Source: CAYFVR01 sp046541515 (GTDB lineage Bacteria; Desulfobacterota; Desulfobacteria; Desulfobacterales; Desulfococcaceae). Taken from it: DNA of 20,107 nucleotides. Within the stretch, counting starts at the first letter, position 1. Each line of letters starts with the position of its first letter. Shown one piece after another: positions 1-8,029 of the stretch. Location: NCBI GenBank assembly GCA_046541515.1, contig JBKHDD010000085.1:1-20107 (forward strand). The letters run 5' to 3'. Made by a program: the position numbers and the translations under genes. Below the pieces are notes generated by a model. The model saw nothing but the letters and a program-made list of their open reading frames with translations. It was not told where the DNA came from and searched no databases.

Positions 1-264
1 GGTTCGGTGGCGAGCAAGAGGTTTCATCGATTGGAATTGGGCGTGGAAAACGTAGGGTCGGTCGGCCTGAAATCCCTGAAATTTGAGATCGCGTGGAAAA
101 ACAAGGCGGGGGAAAAATTGGAGGCGCGCGCCTTTTACGCGGCAACGACCTTCGATCCCCTCTTCGCGCCGGGGCAACGACGGGCGGCCGGGGGAACCTT
201 TGGCGTCCCCGCCGAAGACGGCGAACCGGAATGGGCGCTCTCGGTGGTGGACGCGGCTTTTTAG
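1..264 (+). CDS. C-terminal end of an unrecognised protein (5' truncated by window edge)
   Basis: The frame is open from base 1 (Gly-Ser-Val-Ala-Ser-Lys...) to a TAG stop at 262-264, leaving 87 visible residues. A GTG at 7-9 could be read as a start, but nothing ribosome-binding-like can be seen before it and the frame runs out of the window, so I treat this as a 3' fragment. The residues alternate hydrophobic and polar (LELGVENVGSVGLKSLKFEI), consistent with an all-beta, immunoglobulin- or FxLYD-like fold in which a short loop (NKAGEK) joins two strands. That is a fold impression, not a family assignment. GC-rich third positions match the neighbouring genes. It converges on the sensor gene that ends at 398. 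Confidence 0.55.
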   Translation, partial: GSVASKRFHRLELGVENVGSVGLKSLKFEIAWKNKAGEKLEARAFYAATTFDPLFAPGQRRAAGGTFGVPAEDGEPEWALSVVDAAF

Positions 265-288
265 GAATTTGAAAAAAAGCGACCTGCC

Positions 289-317
289 GGCAACGACGAG
301 GACAACTCGTCGCTGCC
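289..317 (-). terminator. Probable intrinsic terminator of the PAS/GAF sensor gene
   Basis: A 12-bp stem with one A.C mismatch (GGCAACGACGAG at 289-300, CTCGTCGCTGCC at 306-317) closes a 5-nt loop. On the minus strand it is followed, about 10 nt later, by a run of seven T (A tract at 272-278 on the plus strand). It lies 80 bp past the stop of the minus-strand sensor gene. The gap between stem and T run is longer than ideal. Confidence 0.45.
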
Positions 318-397
318 CGGAAAGAAACGGCGGGCCGCGGAAATCCGGCGCCCATCGCTCCATAAAAACCAGCATGAAACAATCAACTTCAATTCCA

Positions 398-2950
398 TCA
401 CTCCGGGGCGGGATCGTCTTCCTCGTCCCCGAACAGGTCGCCGTAGAGCCGATCTTGGCATTCGGGACAAATGCCGTGGGTAAAATCCACGTCGGCCCGG
501 TTTCGGATGTAGATTTCAATCTGGTGCCAATACCCCTCGTCGTCCCGGATTTTCTTGCAGCTCGCGCAGATGGGCAGGAAGCCCCGAAGCGTGCGGATTT
601 CCGAAAGGGCGGTCCGAAGTTCCTCGATCAGCTTTTCCCGCTCGGCCTCGGCCGCCTTTCGGGCGGAAATGTCGATAAAGCTTTCCAGCAGATGAACCCG
701 GCCGTCCAGGCGAACCCGAACCACGCTCTTGAGAATCGGAAGGCTTTCGCCGTCCGCGGTCAGCAACTCCCGCTCCGATTCGTCGATTTCCTGGTCCAGG
801 TCGGCGATCGGGCAGGCGCCCTCCTCCGCCGGACACAAAAACTGGTGGCAGACCCGGCCCTTCACGTCCTCCAGCGGTCGACGCATCATCCGCAGGGCCG
901 CCGGATTGGCGTCCACCAGCCGATGGCTCTCCGCATCGATGATGGCGATGCCAACCTGGACCGAGGATAAAACCGCCTTGAGCCAGCCCTCGCTTTCCCG
1001 GAGACGGATCTCCGCCATTCGCCGCTCTTCCCGTCCCCTGCGGGCGGCGACGCCAAAAGCCAGATCGTCGGCCAGTTCCTCCAGCAGCTCTTGCTCCTCC
1101 GGTCCAAACGCGTCCCCGGATTCGCCGTAAATACTCAAGGCGCCAATGACCCGGTCATTCATGAAGAGGGGAAGGGAAATGGCGGAACGAAAACCCACCG
1201 TTTCGGCCAACGCCCGCCAAAAGGCAAAATCGGGCGCCTCCGACAAATCGGCCTCCACGCAAACCGCGCCGGTGCGGATGGCCCGACCGACCGAACCAGA
1301 CCCTTCCCGGGTCTTCGACCAGGCGACGCGAACCCTGTCGAGCCGCCCCTCCGCCACGCCCCAACTGGCCGCCGGGTAAACGGTTCGCTCTTCGTCGCCC
1401 CGGGCGAATCCGACCCAGGCCATTCGATAGCCGCCGGTTTCCACCAGGGTGCGGCAGACGGCCCGCAACATTTCCGACTCGCTTCTGGCCGTCACCAGCG
1501 CCCGGTCGCACTCCCGAATGGTCTGGAGTCGGCGATTCAACCGCCGCATTTCCGTTTCGGCCCGTTCCCGTTCGGTGACGTCCTGAAGGTGAACCACCCG
1601 GTAGGCCACCTTCCCGGAGGCGTCTCGAACCGCGGTCACGTCCACTTCCACGGGAAACAGGGAGCCGTCCTTGCGCCGGTGCCGGGTTCGATAGGCGTAA
1701 TGGCCCCGGGAATGGGCGATGCGGATATGCTCCTTCAACTCTTCCGAACCGTTCGGAGGCCGGATCGCCGCGATGGGAAGCTCCAGCAACTCTTCCACCT
1801 CGTAGCCGTGGAGGCGGGCGTAGTGGGGATTGACCATTTCAAATCTCTGCCCGTTGGCCGACCCGACCGCCACTCCCCATCGGGCATGTTCAAACACCTG
1901 CCCCCACCGCTGAAGCGCTTGTTCCGCCGCTTTGCGCTCCTCAATCTCCCGGGTCAACAGCTCGGTTCGGCGGTTCACCTGGCGGCGCATGCCCCGGTTC
2001 CAGAAAAACCCGCACAAAATCAGAAGAAGCAGAAGGCCGATGACGGACAGGAACCACCAGAGAAACCGACGGGGAAGTCCGTCATCCCGGTCGCCCAGGG
2101 GACCCAGCCATTTCTCATAAATGGCCGCGTACCGGCCGGTCTGGTTCAGAATGGCCAGCCCCTCGTTGAAGGCGGAAAGCAGTTCGGGGTTCCCCCCCTT
2201 TGGCACGGCGTAGCAATACCGAGACGGCAGAAGCGGCGGCCCCACCGGACGAATGCCATGCAGCCCCAGCTCCCGAATCAAATACACCCCCGGCAATTTG
2301 GCCGTCAGGGCGTAATCGTGTTTCCCCGCCGCCAGCTCCCGCAGGGCCTCCGCCTGGGTGGCCACCGGATGGATTTTATCGGAAAGACCGGCCTTCTTCG
2401 CAAAATCGTGGAGGATGTCCCCGCGCATCACCACCAGGGATTTTCCCGCCAAGTCGTCCAGCGAGTCGATGGGCGGGGTTGACCTTCGGGCGAAGGCGGA
2501 ATGATAAATGATGGTGTGCGGCGCGGAAAAATCGACCCGCCTGGCCCGTTCTTGGGAATGGAACATGCCATGGATCGCGTGAATTTCCCGGTTTTCCAAC
2601 GCCCGGCGGATTTCCCCCCACGGCCCCAGCCGAATGCGGACGTTCAACCCCATCGCCTCGGCCACCGCCCGGGTCAACTCCACGTTGTAGCCGGTCGGAC
2701 GGCCGGATTCGTCAAAAAACTCGTAGGGGGGATAGTCGTAATCCCCGCCCACCAAAATCACCGGGCCGGAAGCGCCCCCTTCAAGCCGACCATTGCCGGG
2801 CGCCGCCGGGCCGGGGAACAACAGCGCCCCCCAAAGAATCGATTCCAGCAAGAGCAAAACAGTGGCGAAAAACCGGATACCCATGACATTCCACCGGATG
2901 GTTTTGAAAAACCGTCTCCAGATCCCGACCGGACGAACGACCCAACGCAT
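398..2950 (-). CDS. Membrane sensor: SBP_bac_3 / TM / PAS / GAF / PAS with C-terminal CASC-CPEC module
   Basis: This is an 850-aa signal-sensing protein. Its order is: an N-terminal hydrophobic export segment (about 25-45); a periplasmic solute-binding domain of extracellular family 3 (about 64-283, opening GGDYDYPPYEFFDESGRP); one membrane helix (about 295-315); a short coiled coil; PAS 1 (about 350-460, ending in the usual LQDVTERERAE); GAF (about 476-634); PAS 2 (about 650-765, ending DISARKAAEAE); and a short tail with LPICASCKKIR (791-802) and CPEC (828-831). Cysteine pairs C795/C798 and C828/C831 could bind metal. No histidine kinase, GGDEF, EAL or methyl-accepting domain follows, so the output is unknown. 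The start is uncertain: the ATG at 2950 has GGAAGGCGG just upstream, while the ATG at 2884 would give a more typical signal peptide. It is monocistronic, with a promoter candidate at 3041-3069. Confidence 0.88.
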   Translation of the reverse strand: MRWVVRPVGIWRRFFKTIRWNVMGIRFFATVLLLLESILWGALLFPGPAAPGNGRLEGGASGPVILVGGDYDYPPYEFFDESGRPTGYNVELTRAVAEAMGLNVRIRLGPWGEIRRALENREIHAIHGMFHSQERARRVDFSAPHTIIYHSAFARRSTPPIDSLDDLAGKSLVVMRGDILHDFAKKAGLSDKIHPVATQAEALRELAAGKHDYALTAKLPGVYLIRELGLHGIRPVGPPLLPSRYCYAVPKGGNPELLSAFNEGLAILNQTGRYAAIYEKWLGPLGDRDDGLPRRFLWWFLSVIGLLLLLILCGFFWNRGMRRQVNRRTELLTREIEERKAAEQALQRWGQVFEHARWGVAVGSANGQRFEMVNPHYARLHGYEVEELLELPIAAIRPPNGSEELKEHIRIAHSRGHYAYRTRHRRKDGSLFPVEVDVTAVRDASGKVAYRVVHLQDVTERERAETEMRRLNRRLQTIRECDRALVTARSESEMLRAVCRTLVETGGYRMAWVGFARGDEERTVYPAASWGVAEGRLDRVRVAWSKTREGSGSVGRAIRTGAVCVEADLSEAPDFAFWRALAETVGFRSAISLPLFMNDRVIGALSIYGESGDAFGPEEQELLEELADDLAFGVAARRGREERRMAEIRLRESEGWLKAVLSSVQVGIAIIDAESHRLVDANPAALRMMRRPLEDVKGRVCHQFLCPAEEGACPIADLDQEIDESERELLTADGESLPILKSVVRVRLDGRVHLLESFIDISARKAAEAEREKLIEELRTALSEIRTLRGFLPICASCKKIRDDEGYWHQIEIYIRNRADVDFTHGICPECQDRLYGDLFGDEEDDPAPE

Positions 2951-3040
2951 TCCGCCTTCCCGCCCGCCTCGGGCCGCGCGGGAGATATCCATCCTCCGGC
3001 TGATCTGGAAAACAGTCTGAATTTCGGGACTTGCGGGAAG

Positions 3041-3069
3041 GGTATAGGATATTTTGCCATTCAACCCAA
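3041..3069 (-). promoter_or_regulatory. Sigma70-like promoter candidate for the sensor gene
   Basis: Reading the minus strand: TTGGGT (3069-3064), 17-bp spacer, TATACC (3046-3041). It lies about 90 bp upstream of the chosen start at 2950, in a locally AT-richer stretch. Confidence 0.35.
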
Positions 3070-3516
3070 GTCTTTTTGCGGATGTCGCCCGGCGGCCGCC
3101 CCCCGGGCGAAATCCGCCATTCTTCGGAGGCCCGTTTCCATTCCGACGAAAAGTGAAGAAGGCGGGAACGGCCCGGCCCCGGACCTTGGGAGCGACCCGG
3201 TTCGGAAACCACAGGCCTCCGAGGCGCCGATCGCCCATCGAGGCTTGACAGGGTGAAAGGGATGTGAAACAGACGGCGCTCTCGCGAAAAAACGGCCCCG
3301 ATGGCCTTCCCTCCGGGAAGTCCTTGACGGATCGCCTGTTTCATTGGAATATTCAATCTTTCGCCGGGTCCCCCGCCCTTCCGGTTTCACGGGCCGTTGG
3401 CCAGGCCCGCGACGCCCATCCTACCGAAATTCCCCATTGGGCCATGGGAAATTGGGTAAAAAAGCGGCGAAAAAAATGGAAATCGCCACGAAATGGGGGA
3501 AACCGTAAGGAAAAGA

Positions 3517-3545
3517 TTGAGATCGCGGGACAAATGGACTATCGT
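3517..3545 (+). promoter_or_regulatory. Sigma70-like promoter candidate for the HU gene
   Basis: TTGAGA (3517-3522), 17-bp spacer, TATCGT (3540-3545), ending 37 bp before the ATG at 3583. A strong AGGAGG ribosome-binding site (3570-3575) follows. Confidence 0.45.
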
Positions 3546-3582
3546 CTTTTCCGCAATTTTAACCGCAACAGGAGGAACACAG

Positions 3583-3861
3583 ATGAGGTTTGCCGAGCTT
3601 GTTCGGGAGGTGGCCGATGCCTCCGGGTTTACCCAGGGCGACGCCGAGATCATTGTCCGCCAGTTATTCGACATCATGGGCAAGTCGTTGGCGGAAGGAG
3701 AAGAAGTGATGGTCCCCAATTTCGGGAAGTTCACGGTGACCACCAGCGCGCCGCGCACCGCACGCAATCCCCGGACCGGGGAGCAGGTCCAGGTCCCGGA
3801 ACGCAAACGACCCAAGTTCCGCGCCTCCCGAGCGCTGAACGAACTTGTGGACGGCGCCTGA
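3583..3861 (+). CDS. HU/IHF-family DNA-binding protein
   Basis: A 92-aa protein of normal length for the bacterial histone-like HU/IHF family, which binds as a dimer, bends DNA and assists replication, recombination and transcription. The N-terminal helices (MRFAELVREVADASGFTQGD, 1-20) lead into the conserved turn VPNFGKF (44-50) and the DNA-binding beta arm with RNPRTGE (61-67), whose proline is the intercalating residue in this family. The C-terminal helix FRASRALNELV (79-89) is typical. The ATG at 3583 is chosen because AGGAGG lies 7 nt upstream; longer frames back to 3493 would include the promoter candidate. I cannot tell HU from an IHF subunit, so no symbol is given. It is monocistronic and converges on the phosphatase gene. 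Confidence 0.93.
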   Translation: MRFAELVREVADASGFTQGDAEIIVRQLFDIMGKSLAEGEEVMVPNFGKFTVTTSAPRTARNPRTGEQVQVPERKRPKFRASRALNELVDGA

Positions 3862-3952
3862 CCCCTACCCTTCCCCTCGCACCCGGCGGCGGCCGTCGCG
3901 GGAACGCACCTGCTCGTTCTCCGACACTCGCGACCTCGATCGGTCCTTTCCT

Positions 3953-4588
3953 TCACGGTCGTCGCCCGCCTTTCTTTTCCCCCCGAACGCCCAGCCCGGC
4001 TTCCGCTTCGCCGGGGACGGCCGGCTCGTTGACCGACACCACGCGAAACGGGTTTCGGGTCGGATCGATCCGGTTCAAGCACCCGGGGTCCTGCCCCAGC
4101 CGGAAAAGCGCGGCAAGCGGCATGGCCAGCAACCGGCAAAGGATCGCCCGATTCACCCCGGCGTGGGCCACCACCAGCGCCGGTCCCGGCCCTTCCGCCA
4201 GGGTTTGGAAAACGGGCCAGACGCGTTTCTGGAGGTCCGCGAAAGATTCGCCGCCTGGGGGCCGAAATTGGTCCATCCGCTCCCCGCGCTCGCGCCATCG
4301 TTCCGGCTGGGTCCGCCGAATCTCCGCCATGGGGACCCCTTCCCAGTCGCCCAGGTGAATTTCCCGCAGCTCCGGAAGCAACGTTGGCGGTTTTCCGGCG
4401 ATAATTTCGGCCGTCTCCCGGGTCCGATCCAGGTCGCCGGCGTAGACCGCGCGCCAGGCCATCCCCTCCAGACGGTCCCGCCAGGCTCCGGCCTGCCGAC
4501 GTCCTTCCGCGTTTAAGGGTCGATTGCTTTGGCCGATGAACCGCCGGCCGTCGGTGTCCACCGCGCCGTGTCGAAACAGGTAGATCAT
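3953..4588 (-). CDS. Histidine phosphatase family protein (phosphoglycerate mutase / CobC-like)
   Basis: A 211-aa member of the branch-1 histidine phosphatase superfamily. The phosphohistidine motif is MIYLFRHG (1-8, with R6-H7-G8). The conserved arginine lies in DLDRTRETA (52-60), the likely proton donor glutamate is E76 in LREIHLGDWEG, and the second catalytic histidine is H142 in VVAHAGVNR. The stretch FIGQSNRPLNAEGRRQA resembles alpha-ribazole-5'-phosphate phosphatases (CobC) of cobalamin synthesis, but no cobalamin gene is nearby, so the substrate is open. The last 25 residues are charged and probably disordered. The ATG at 4588-4586 is preceded by GGGGA and shares bases with the start codon of the divergent polymerase gene. 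Confidence 0.88.
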   Translation of the reverse strand: MIYLFRHGAVDTDGRRFIGQSNRPLNAEGRRQAGAWRDRLEGMAWRAVYAGDLDRTRETAEIIAGKPPTLLPELREIHLGDWEGVPMAEIRRTQPERWRERGERMDQFRPPGGESFADLQKRVWPVFQTLAEGPGPALVVAHAGVNRAILCRLLAMPLAALFRLGQDPGCLNRIDPTRNPFRVVSVNEPAVPGEAEAGLGVRGEKKGGRRP

Positions 4589-7500
4589 GGTCGATTCCCC
4601 ACCGGAAACGGAAAACCGCTCCGCCGTGCCTTTGGCGCTGGCCCGCTCCCGATACAGCCTCTTGCGAGGCACTGCATCGGTTCGAGACCTGTGCGCTCGT
4701 GCGAGAAAATTGGGCCATCGGCGAATCGCCCTGGTGGATCGGGACAACATCTACGGGCTGTGGCCCTTTTTGGCCGCCTGCCGGGACCAGGGGCTTCGGC
4801 CGATGGTGGGCGCGGAGGTTTCGGACCCGAACGGAAAAGAGACCGCCGCGGCCCTGGTGGTCAATCCCGCGGGTTACGCCAACCTCTGCCGACTGCTCAC
4901 CCGCCGCCATCGAACGCCGGAATTTGATCTGGCCGCCGATCTTCCCCAATTTGCCGAGGGCCTTCGGCTCCTGACCGCCTCGCCCCGCCTGCTGAACCGG
5001 TGGGCCGGGCAAAATGTCCCGGTCGCCGCGGCGTTGGACCGGCCCCGCCCTCGCCGCCATCCACTTCGCATGGCGGCGGAATCGGCAGGGGCGCCGGTCG
5101 TGGCCACCCTCGACGCCTGGTTCCTCCGCGAATCGGATTGGGAAACCCATCGCCTGCTCCGGGCCATCGCCGGTCGGGTCGCGATGTCCCGGGTCGATCC
5201 GGAAGAAATGGTTCCGAAGGACGCCTGCCTCGTCGGGCCGGAGGCCGCGGCCCAACGGTTTGCGGCCATGCCCCGGGCGCTCCGGGCCGCCGAAGCATTT
5301 TTGGAACCGATTTCCTTCGAGGGACCCGACTTCGGCCTGCTCCTCCCGGAATGGATTGGCGACCATCCCGAAGAAACCCTTCGGGCGGCCGCCCAATCCG
5401 GCGCCCGCCGCCGGTACGGTTCTCCCCTGCCCTCGGCCGTTCGCCAACGACTTAAGTACGAATTAAAGATAATCATCGAAATGGGCTACGCCGGGTATTT
5501 TCTCACCGTTCGGGACATGGTTCGGCAAAGCCCGCGCACCTGCGGCCGGGGATCGGGCGCGGCATCCCTGGTGGCCTACTGCCTGAACATCACCAACGTC
5601 TGTCCCATCCGGCACAACCTCTACTTCGAACGGTTCCTCCACACCGGTCGAACCGACCCGCCGGACATCGACATCGACTTCGCCTGGGACGAGCGGGACG
5701 CCGTGCTGGAAGACGTTCTGGAACGGTTCGGAGATCGGGCCGCCTTGGTATGCAGCATCATCCGCTTTGGTCCCCGCATGGCGGTCCGGGAAACCGGCCG
5801 GGCCTGGGGCCTCCCGGACGGGGAAATTTCCCCGGTGGCGGACCGGCTTTCCCATTGGTGGCCTGCGGAGGGCGGGCTGGAGGCGGAACTTCGCCGCCGC
5901 CCCGAGGCCCGAGGGCTTCGGCTGGACCCGCCCTGGCCGGAAATCCTGGGCGCGGCGGATCGGTTGCGGGAAGTTCCCCGCCACCTCTCCGTCCACCCCG
6001 GCGGCGTGGTGCTCACCCCGGGCCCGGTTCACGATTTCGTGCCGGTGGAAACGGCGGCCAAAGGCGTGCCCATCATCCAATGGGACAAGGACGCCGCCGA
6101 GGACGCCGGGCTGGTCAAAATCGACCTGCTGGGAAACCGGAGCCTCGCCGTGGTTCGAGACGCCCTGGCCTCGGCGCGAAAGGCGGGGGCGGAAATCGAC
6201 GAACTCCGCTGGCGTCCCGAAGACGATCCCGACACCCAACGGCTGGTGGCCGAGGGACGGACCATGGGCTGCTTTTACATCGAAAGTCCGGCCACCCGCC
6301 TGCTTCAGCGAAAATCCCAACGGAGCGATTTCGAGCACCTGGTTCTCCACAGCAGCATCATCCGCCCCGCCGCCAACGCGGAAATCCAAGAGTATCTCCG
6401 CCGCCTCCACACGGGTCGATGGAAGCCGCTTCACCCCGACGTGGAGGCCGCGCTTTCGGAAACCTACGGCCTGATGGTTTATCAGGAAGACGTTTCCCGC
6501 GCGGCCATGGCGGTCGCCGGCTTTTCCCACGCCGAGGCGGACCGGTTGCGCCGGGTGATTTCCAAAAAGGATCGATCTCGGCGTCTGCCCCAATTTCGGG
6601 ACCGGTTTTTCCAAGGAGCGAGATCGCGAGGCGTGCCCGAACCGGTGGCCGATCGCGTTTGGGAAATGATGATGAGCTTCGACGGCTACTCCTTCTGCAA
6701 ACCCCACAGCGCCTCCTACGCCCGGGTTTCCTTTCAGTCGGCCTGGCTGAAGGCCCATTACCCGGCCGAATTCATGGCCGCCGTCATCCAAAACGGCGGC
6801 GGTTTCTATTCGGTTTTCGCCTACGTCTCCGAGGCTCGGCGGATGGGGTTGACCATCCGCGGCCCGGATGTTTTGGCCGGCGAGATCGGCTGGACCGGCC
6901 GCGGAAATCTTTTGCAGGCGGGTTTGGCGTCGGTGAAAGGATTGGGCCCGAAAACCCGGGAGCGGATTTGCGCCCAACGGCGCCTCCAGCCCTTTTCCGA
7001 CCCCGGAGATTTTTTCCGAAGGGTCCGTCCGGATTCGGACGAAGGACGGGCACTGATCAAATCCGGGGCATTGGACAGTCTCTCGCCGGAGATCAACCGG
7101 GGGCGACTCATGTGGACGCTGGCCGAAAGCCTCGGCGGGCATCGGGCGGGACCGTCAGATTGGGCAGATTACGGTCTCTTCCCCAGTGAATCCCACGGCC
7201 CCCCTCCCCTGCCCCCGGACGACCCGCACCAGCGGCAGCGGGATATCTTCTCCGTTTTGGGCTTTCTGCCGGACTGCCATCCCATGACGTTTTATCGGGA
7301 TCGGCTCAGAGAAGAAGGCGCGCTGGAAGTCCAATCCATTCCGGCACACGTTGGAAAAGAGATTGCCTTCGGCGGCTGGCTCATCACCGGAAAACCGGTC
7401 CGCACCGGCGGCGGCGACCCCATGGCCTTTCTGACCTTCGAGGACGAAACCGACATTGTCGAAACCGTGGTATTTCCCGAAGCCTGGGAAAAATACAGCC

Positions 7501-7604
7501 GTTTTTTGCGCGGCCCCGGTCCCTACCGAATTTTCGGCCTCGTGGAAAGCGAGTGGGATGCGATTACGGTTAGCGTTCATCGAATAGATCGGTTGCGAGC
7601 TTGA
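4587..7604 (+). CDS. dnaE: DNA polymerase III alpha subunit (DnaE family, DnaE2-like), with degenerate PHP domain
   Basis: A 1005-aa C-family DNA polymerase. The N-terminal PHP-like domain (about 15-250) starts SRYSLLRGTASVRDL but lacks the metal-binding His-X-His normally found before 'SEYSLL', and 'TDHGN' is replaced by VDRDN (50-54). The polymerase core is intact: CGRGSGAASLVAYCLNI (319-335) and PPDIDIDF (358-365, catalytic D360 and D362), with the third aspartate in LVKIDLLGNRSL (D513). The fingers/thumb block (about 560-720) contains GLMVYQEDV and KPHSASYA. A helix-hairpin-helix segment (about 776-795, VKGLGPKTRERI) and a C-terminal OB fold (about 920-1000) follow. It is shorter than replicative DnaE (about 1160 aa) and lacks the C-terminal tau-binding tail, as in error-prone DnaE2-type enzymes; a repair/mutagenesis role is inferred. 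No imuA/imuB neighbours are visible. AGG lies 7 nt before the ATG at 4587. Confidence 0.92.
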   Translation: MVDSPPETENRSAVPLALARSRYSLLRGTASVRDLCARARKLGHRRIALVDRDNIYGLWPFLAACRDQGLRPMVGAEVSDPNGKETAAALVVNPAGYANLCRLLTRRHRTPEFDLAADLPQFAEGLRLLTASPRLLNRWAGQNVPVAAALDRPRPRRHPLRMAAESAGAPVVATLDAWFLRESDWETHRLLRAIAGRVAMSRVDPEEMVPKDACLVGPEAAAQRFAAMPRALRAAEAFLEPISFEGPDFGLLLPEWIGDHPEETLRAAAQSGARRRYGSPLPSAVRQRLKYELKIIIEMGYAGYFLTVRDMVRQSPRTCGRGSGAASLVAYCLNITNVCPIRHNLYFERFLHTGRTDPPDIDIDFAWDERDAVLEDVLERFGDRAALVCSIIRFGPRMAVRETGRAWGLPDGEISPVADRLSHWWPAEGGLEAELRRRPEARGLRLDPPWPEILGAADRLREVPRHLSVHPGGVVLTPGPVHDFVPVETAAKGVPIIQWDKDAAEDAGLVKIDLLGNRSLAVVRDALASARKAGAEIDELRWRPEDDPDTQRLVAEGRTMGCFYIESPATRLLQRKSQRSDFEHLVLHSSIIRPAANAEIQEYLRRLHTGRWKPLHPDVEAALSETYGLMVYQEDVSRAAMAVAGFSHAEADRLRRVISKKDRSRRLPQFRDRFFQGARSRGVPEPVADRVWEMMMSFDGYSFCKPHSASYARVSFQSAWLKAHYPAEFMAAVIQNGGGFYSVFAYVSEARRMGLTIRGPDVLAGEIGWTGRGNLLQAGLASVKGLGPKTRERICAQRRLQPFSDPGDFFRRVRPDSDEGRALIKSGALDSLSPEINRGRLMWTLAESLGGHRAGPSDWADYGLFPSESHGPPPLPPDDPHQRQRDIFSVLGFLPDCHPMTFYRDRLREEGALEVQSIPAHVGKEIAFGGWLITGKPVRTGGGDPMAFLTFEDETDIVETVVFPEAWEKYSRFLRGPGPYRIFGLVESEWDAITVSVHRIDRLRA

Positions 7605-7611
7605 ATCACAG

Positions 7612-7887
7612 GCAATGCTTCATTGAATGAATTGATTTGAATCGCTACATTTGTCGCGATTCAAATCAATTCATTGTCCATTGACGAGACAAATTCCGTC
7701 CTTTCGCACGAGGAGACCTTCGGCCTTCAACCGCTCCGACAAACCGCGTTTCGCCAAACGGAAAAGCCGTGGTCCATTTTTTTAAGACAACGGCCTTCCT
7801 CTCGGGTTTTGCGCGAAAATGTTCCATGGAATATTGAAAAGTCATTCCTTTGCGTATTCATGAAAGTAACTACAAATGAAGCATTGC
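7612..7887. repeat. 276-bp segment bounded by 13-bp inverted repeats
   Basis: GCAATGCTTCATT (7612-7624) is matched exactly by its reverse complement AATGAAGCATTGC (7875-7887). The segment begins 8 bp after the polymerase stop codon and contains the long hairpin at 7626-7675. Flanking bases show no clear target duplication, so a mobile origin is not established. No convincing gene lies inside. Confidence 0.5.
7626..7675. repeat. Long perfect inverted repeat (20-bp arms) downstream of dnaE
   Basis: The arms at 7626-7645 and 7656-7675 are perfect reverse complements, separated by 10 nt in which ACA/TGT can pair further after one mismatch. The arms are AT-rich (GATTTGAAT) and no T run follows, so this is not a standard intrinsic terminator, though it may end or protect the polymerase transcript. 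Its centre contains TGTAGCGATT (minus strand), the core shared with palindromes at 8440 and 8577. Confidence 0.7.
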
Positions 7888-8029
7888 AATGGGCTACAAC
7901 CGCGCCATCCTTCGGGGCCTTCCTCATCCTCTCTGGCCGCCCGGCCTGAAGACTCCTGCAGTTTGCGGGAAGCTGCCCATAAACTGCCCCGGCGTTGCCC
8001 TGCGAATCCTCAACCACCAGGAGGAGACC
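7676..8029. other. Leader/intergenic region before the zinc-ribbon gene
   Basis: About 350 bp with no recognisable gene. It contains the palindrome TTCCATGGAA near 7822, a short inverted repeat GGCCG-CC-CGGCC around 7935-7946, and arms GCAGTTT (7958-7964) / AAACTGC (7981-7987), which could form a hairpin about 45 bp before the zinc-ribbon start. I find no clear -10/-35 pair. Confidence 0.45.

Larger units (their letters stand above)
2951..3582. other. Divergent intergenic region between the sensor gene and the HU gene
   Basis: About 630 bp without a convincing gene; the overlapping open frames here have no recognisable content. It holds a promoter candidate for each flanking divergent gene (3041-3069 minus; 3517-3545 plus) and a short near-palindrome around 3343-3357 (centred on GGAATATTC). 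I see no riboswitch or RNA gene. Confidence 0.6.

Noticed and set aside
1091..2482. 463-codon plus-strand open frame
   Set aside because: Antisense to the PAS/GAF sensor, whose domain order is unambiguous.
3387..5447. 686-codon open frame on the minus strand
   Set aside because: It runs antisense through the polymerase gene and across the HU gene and has low-complexity Arg/Gly/Pro content; it results from high GC.
5463..7142. 559-codon open frame on the minus strand
   Set aside because: It is antisense to the intact catalytic core of DnaE, whose motifs are clear; no recognisable domains in the antisense product.
7236..7250. QRDIF in the polymerase as a beta-clamp binding motif
   Set aside because: By alignment of the following VLGFLPDCHPM with the family's LGLYLTGHPI, QRDIF falls in a position that is not the usual clamp-binding site.
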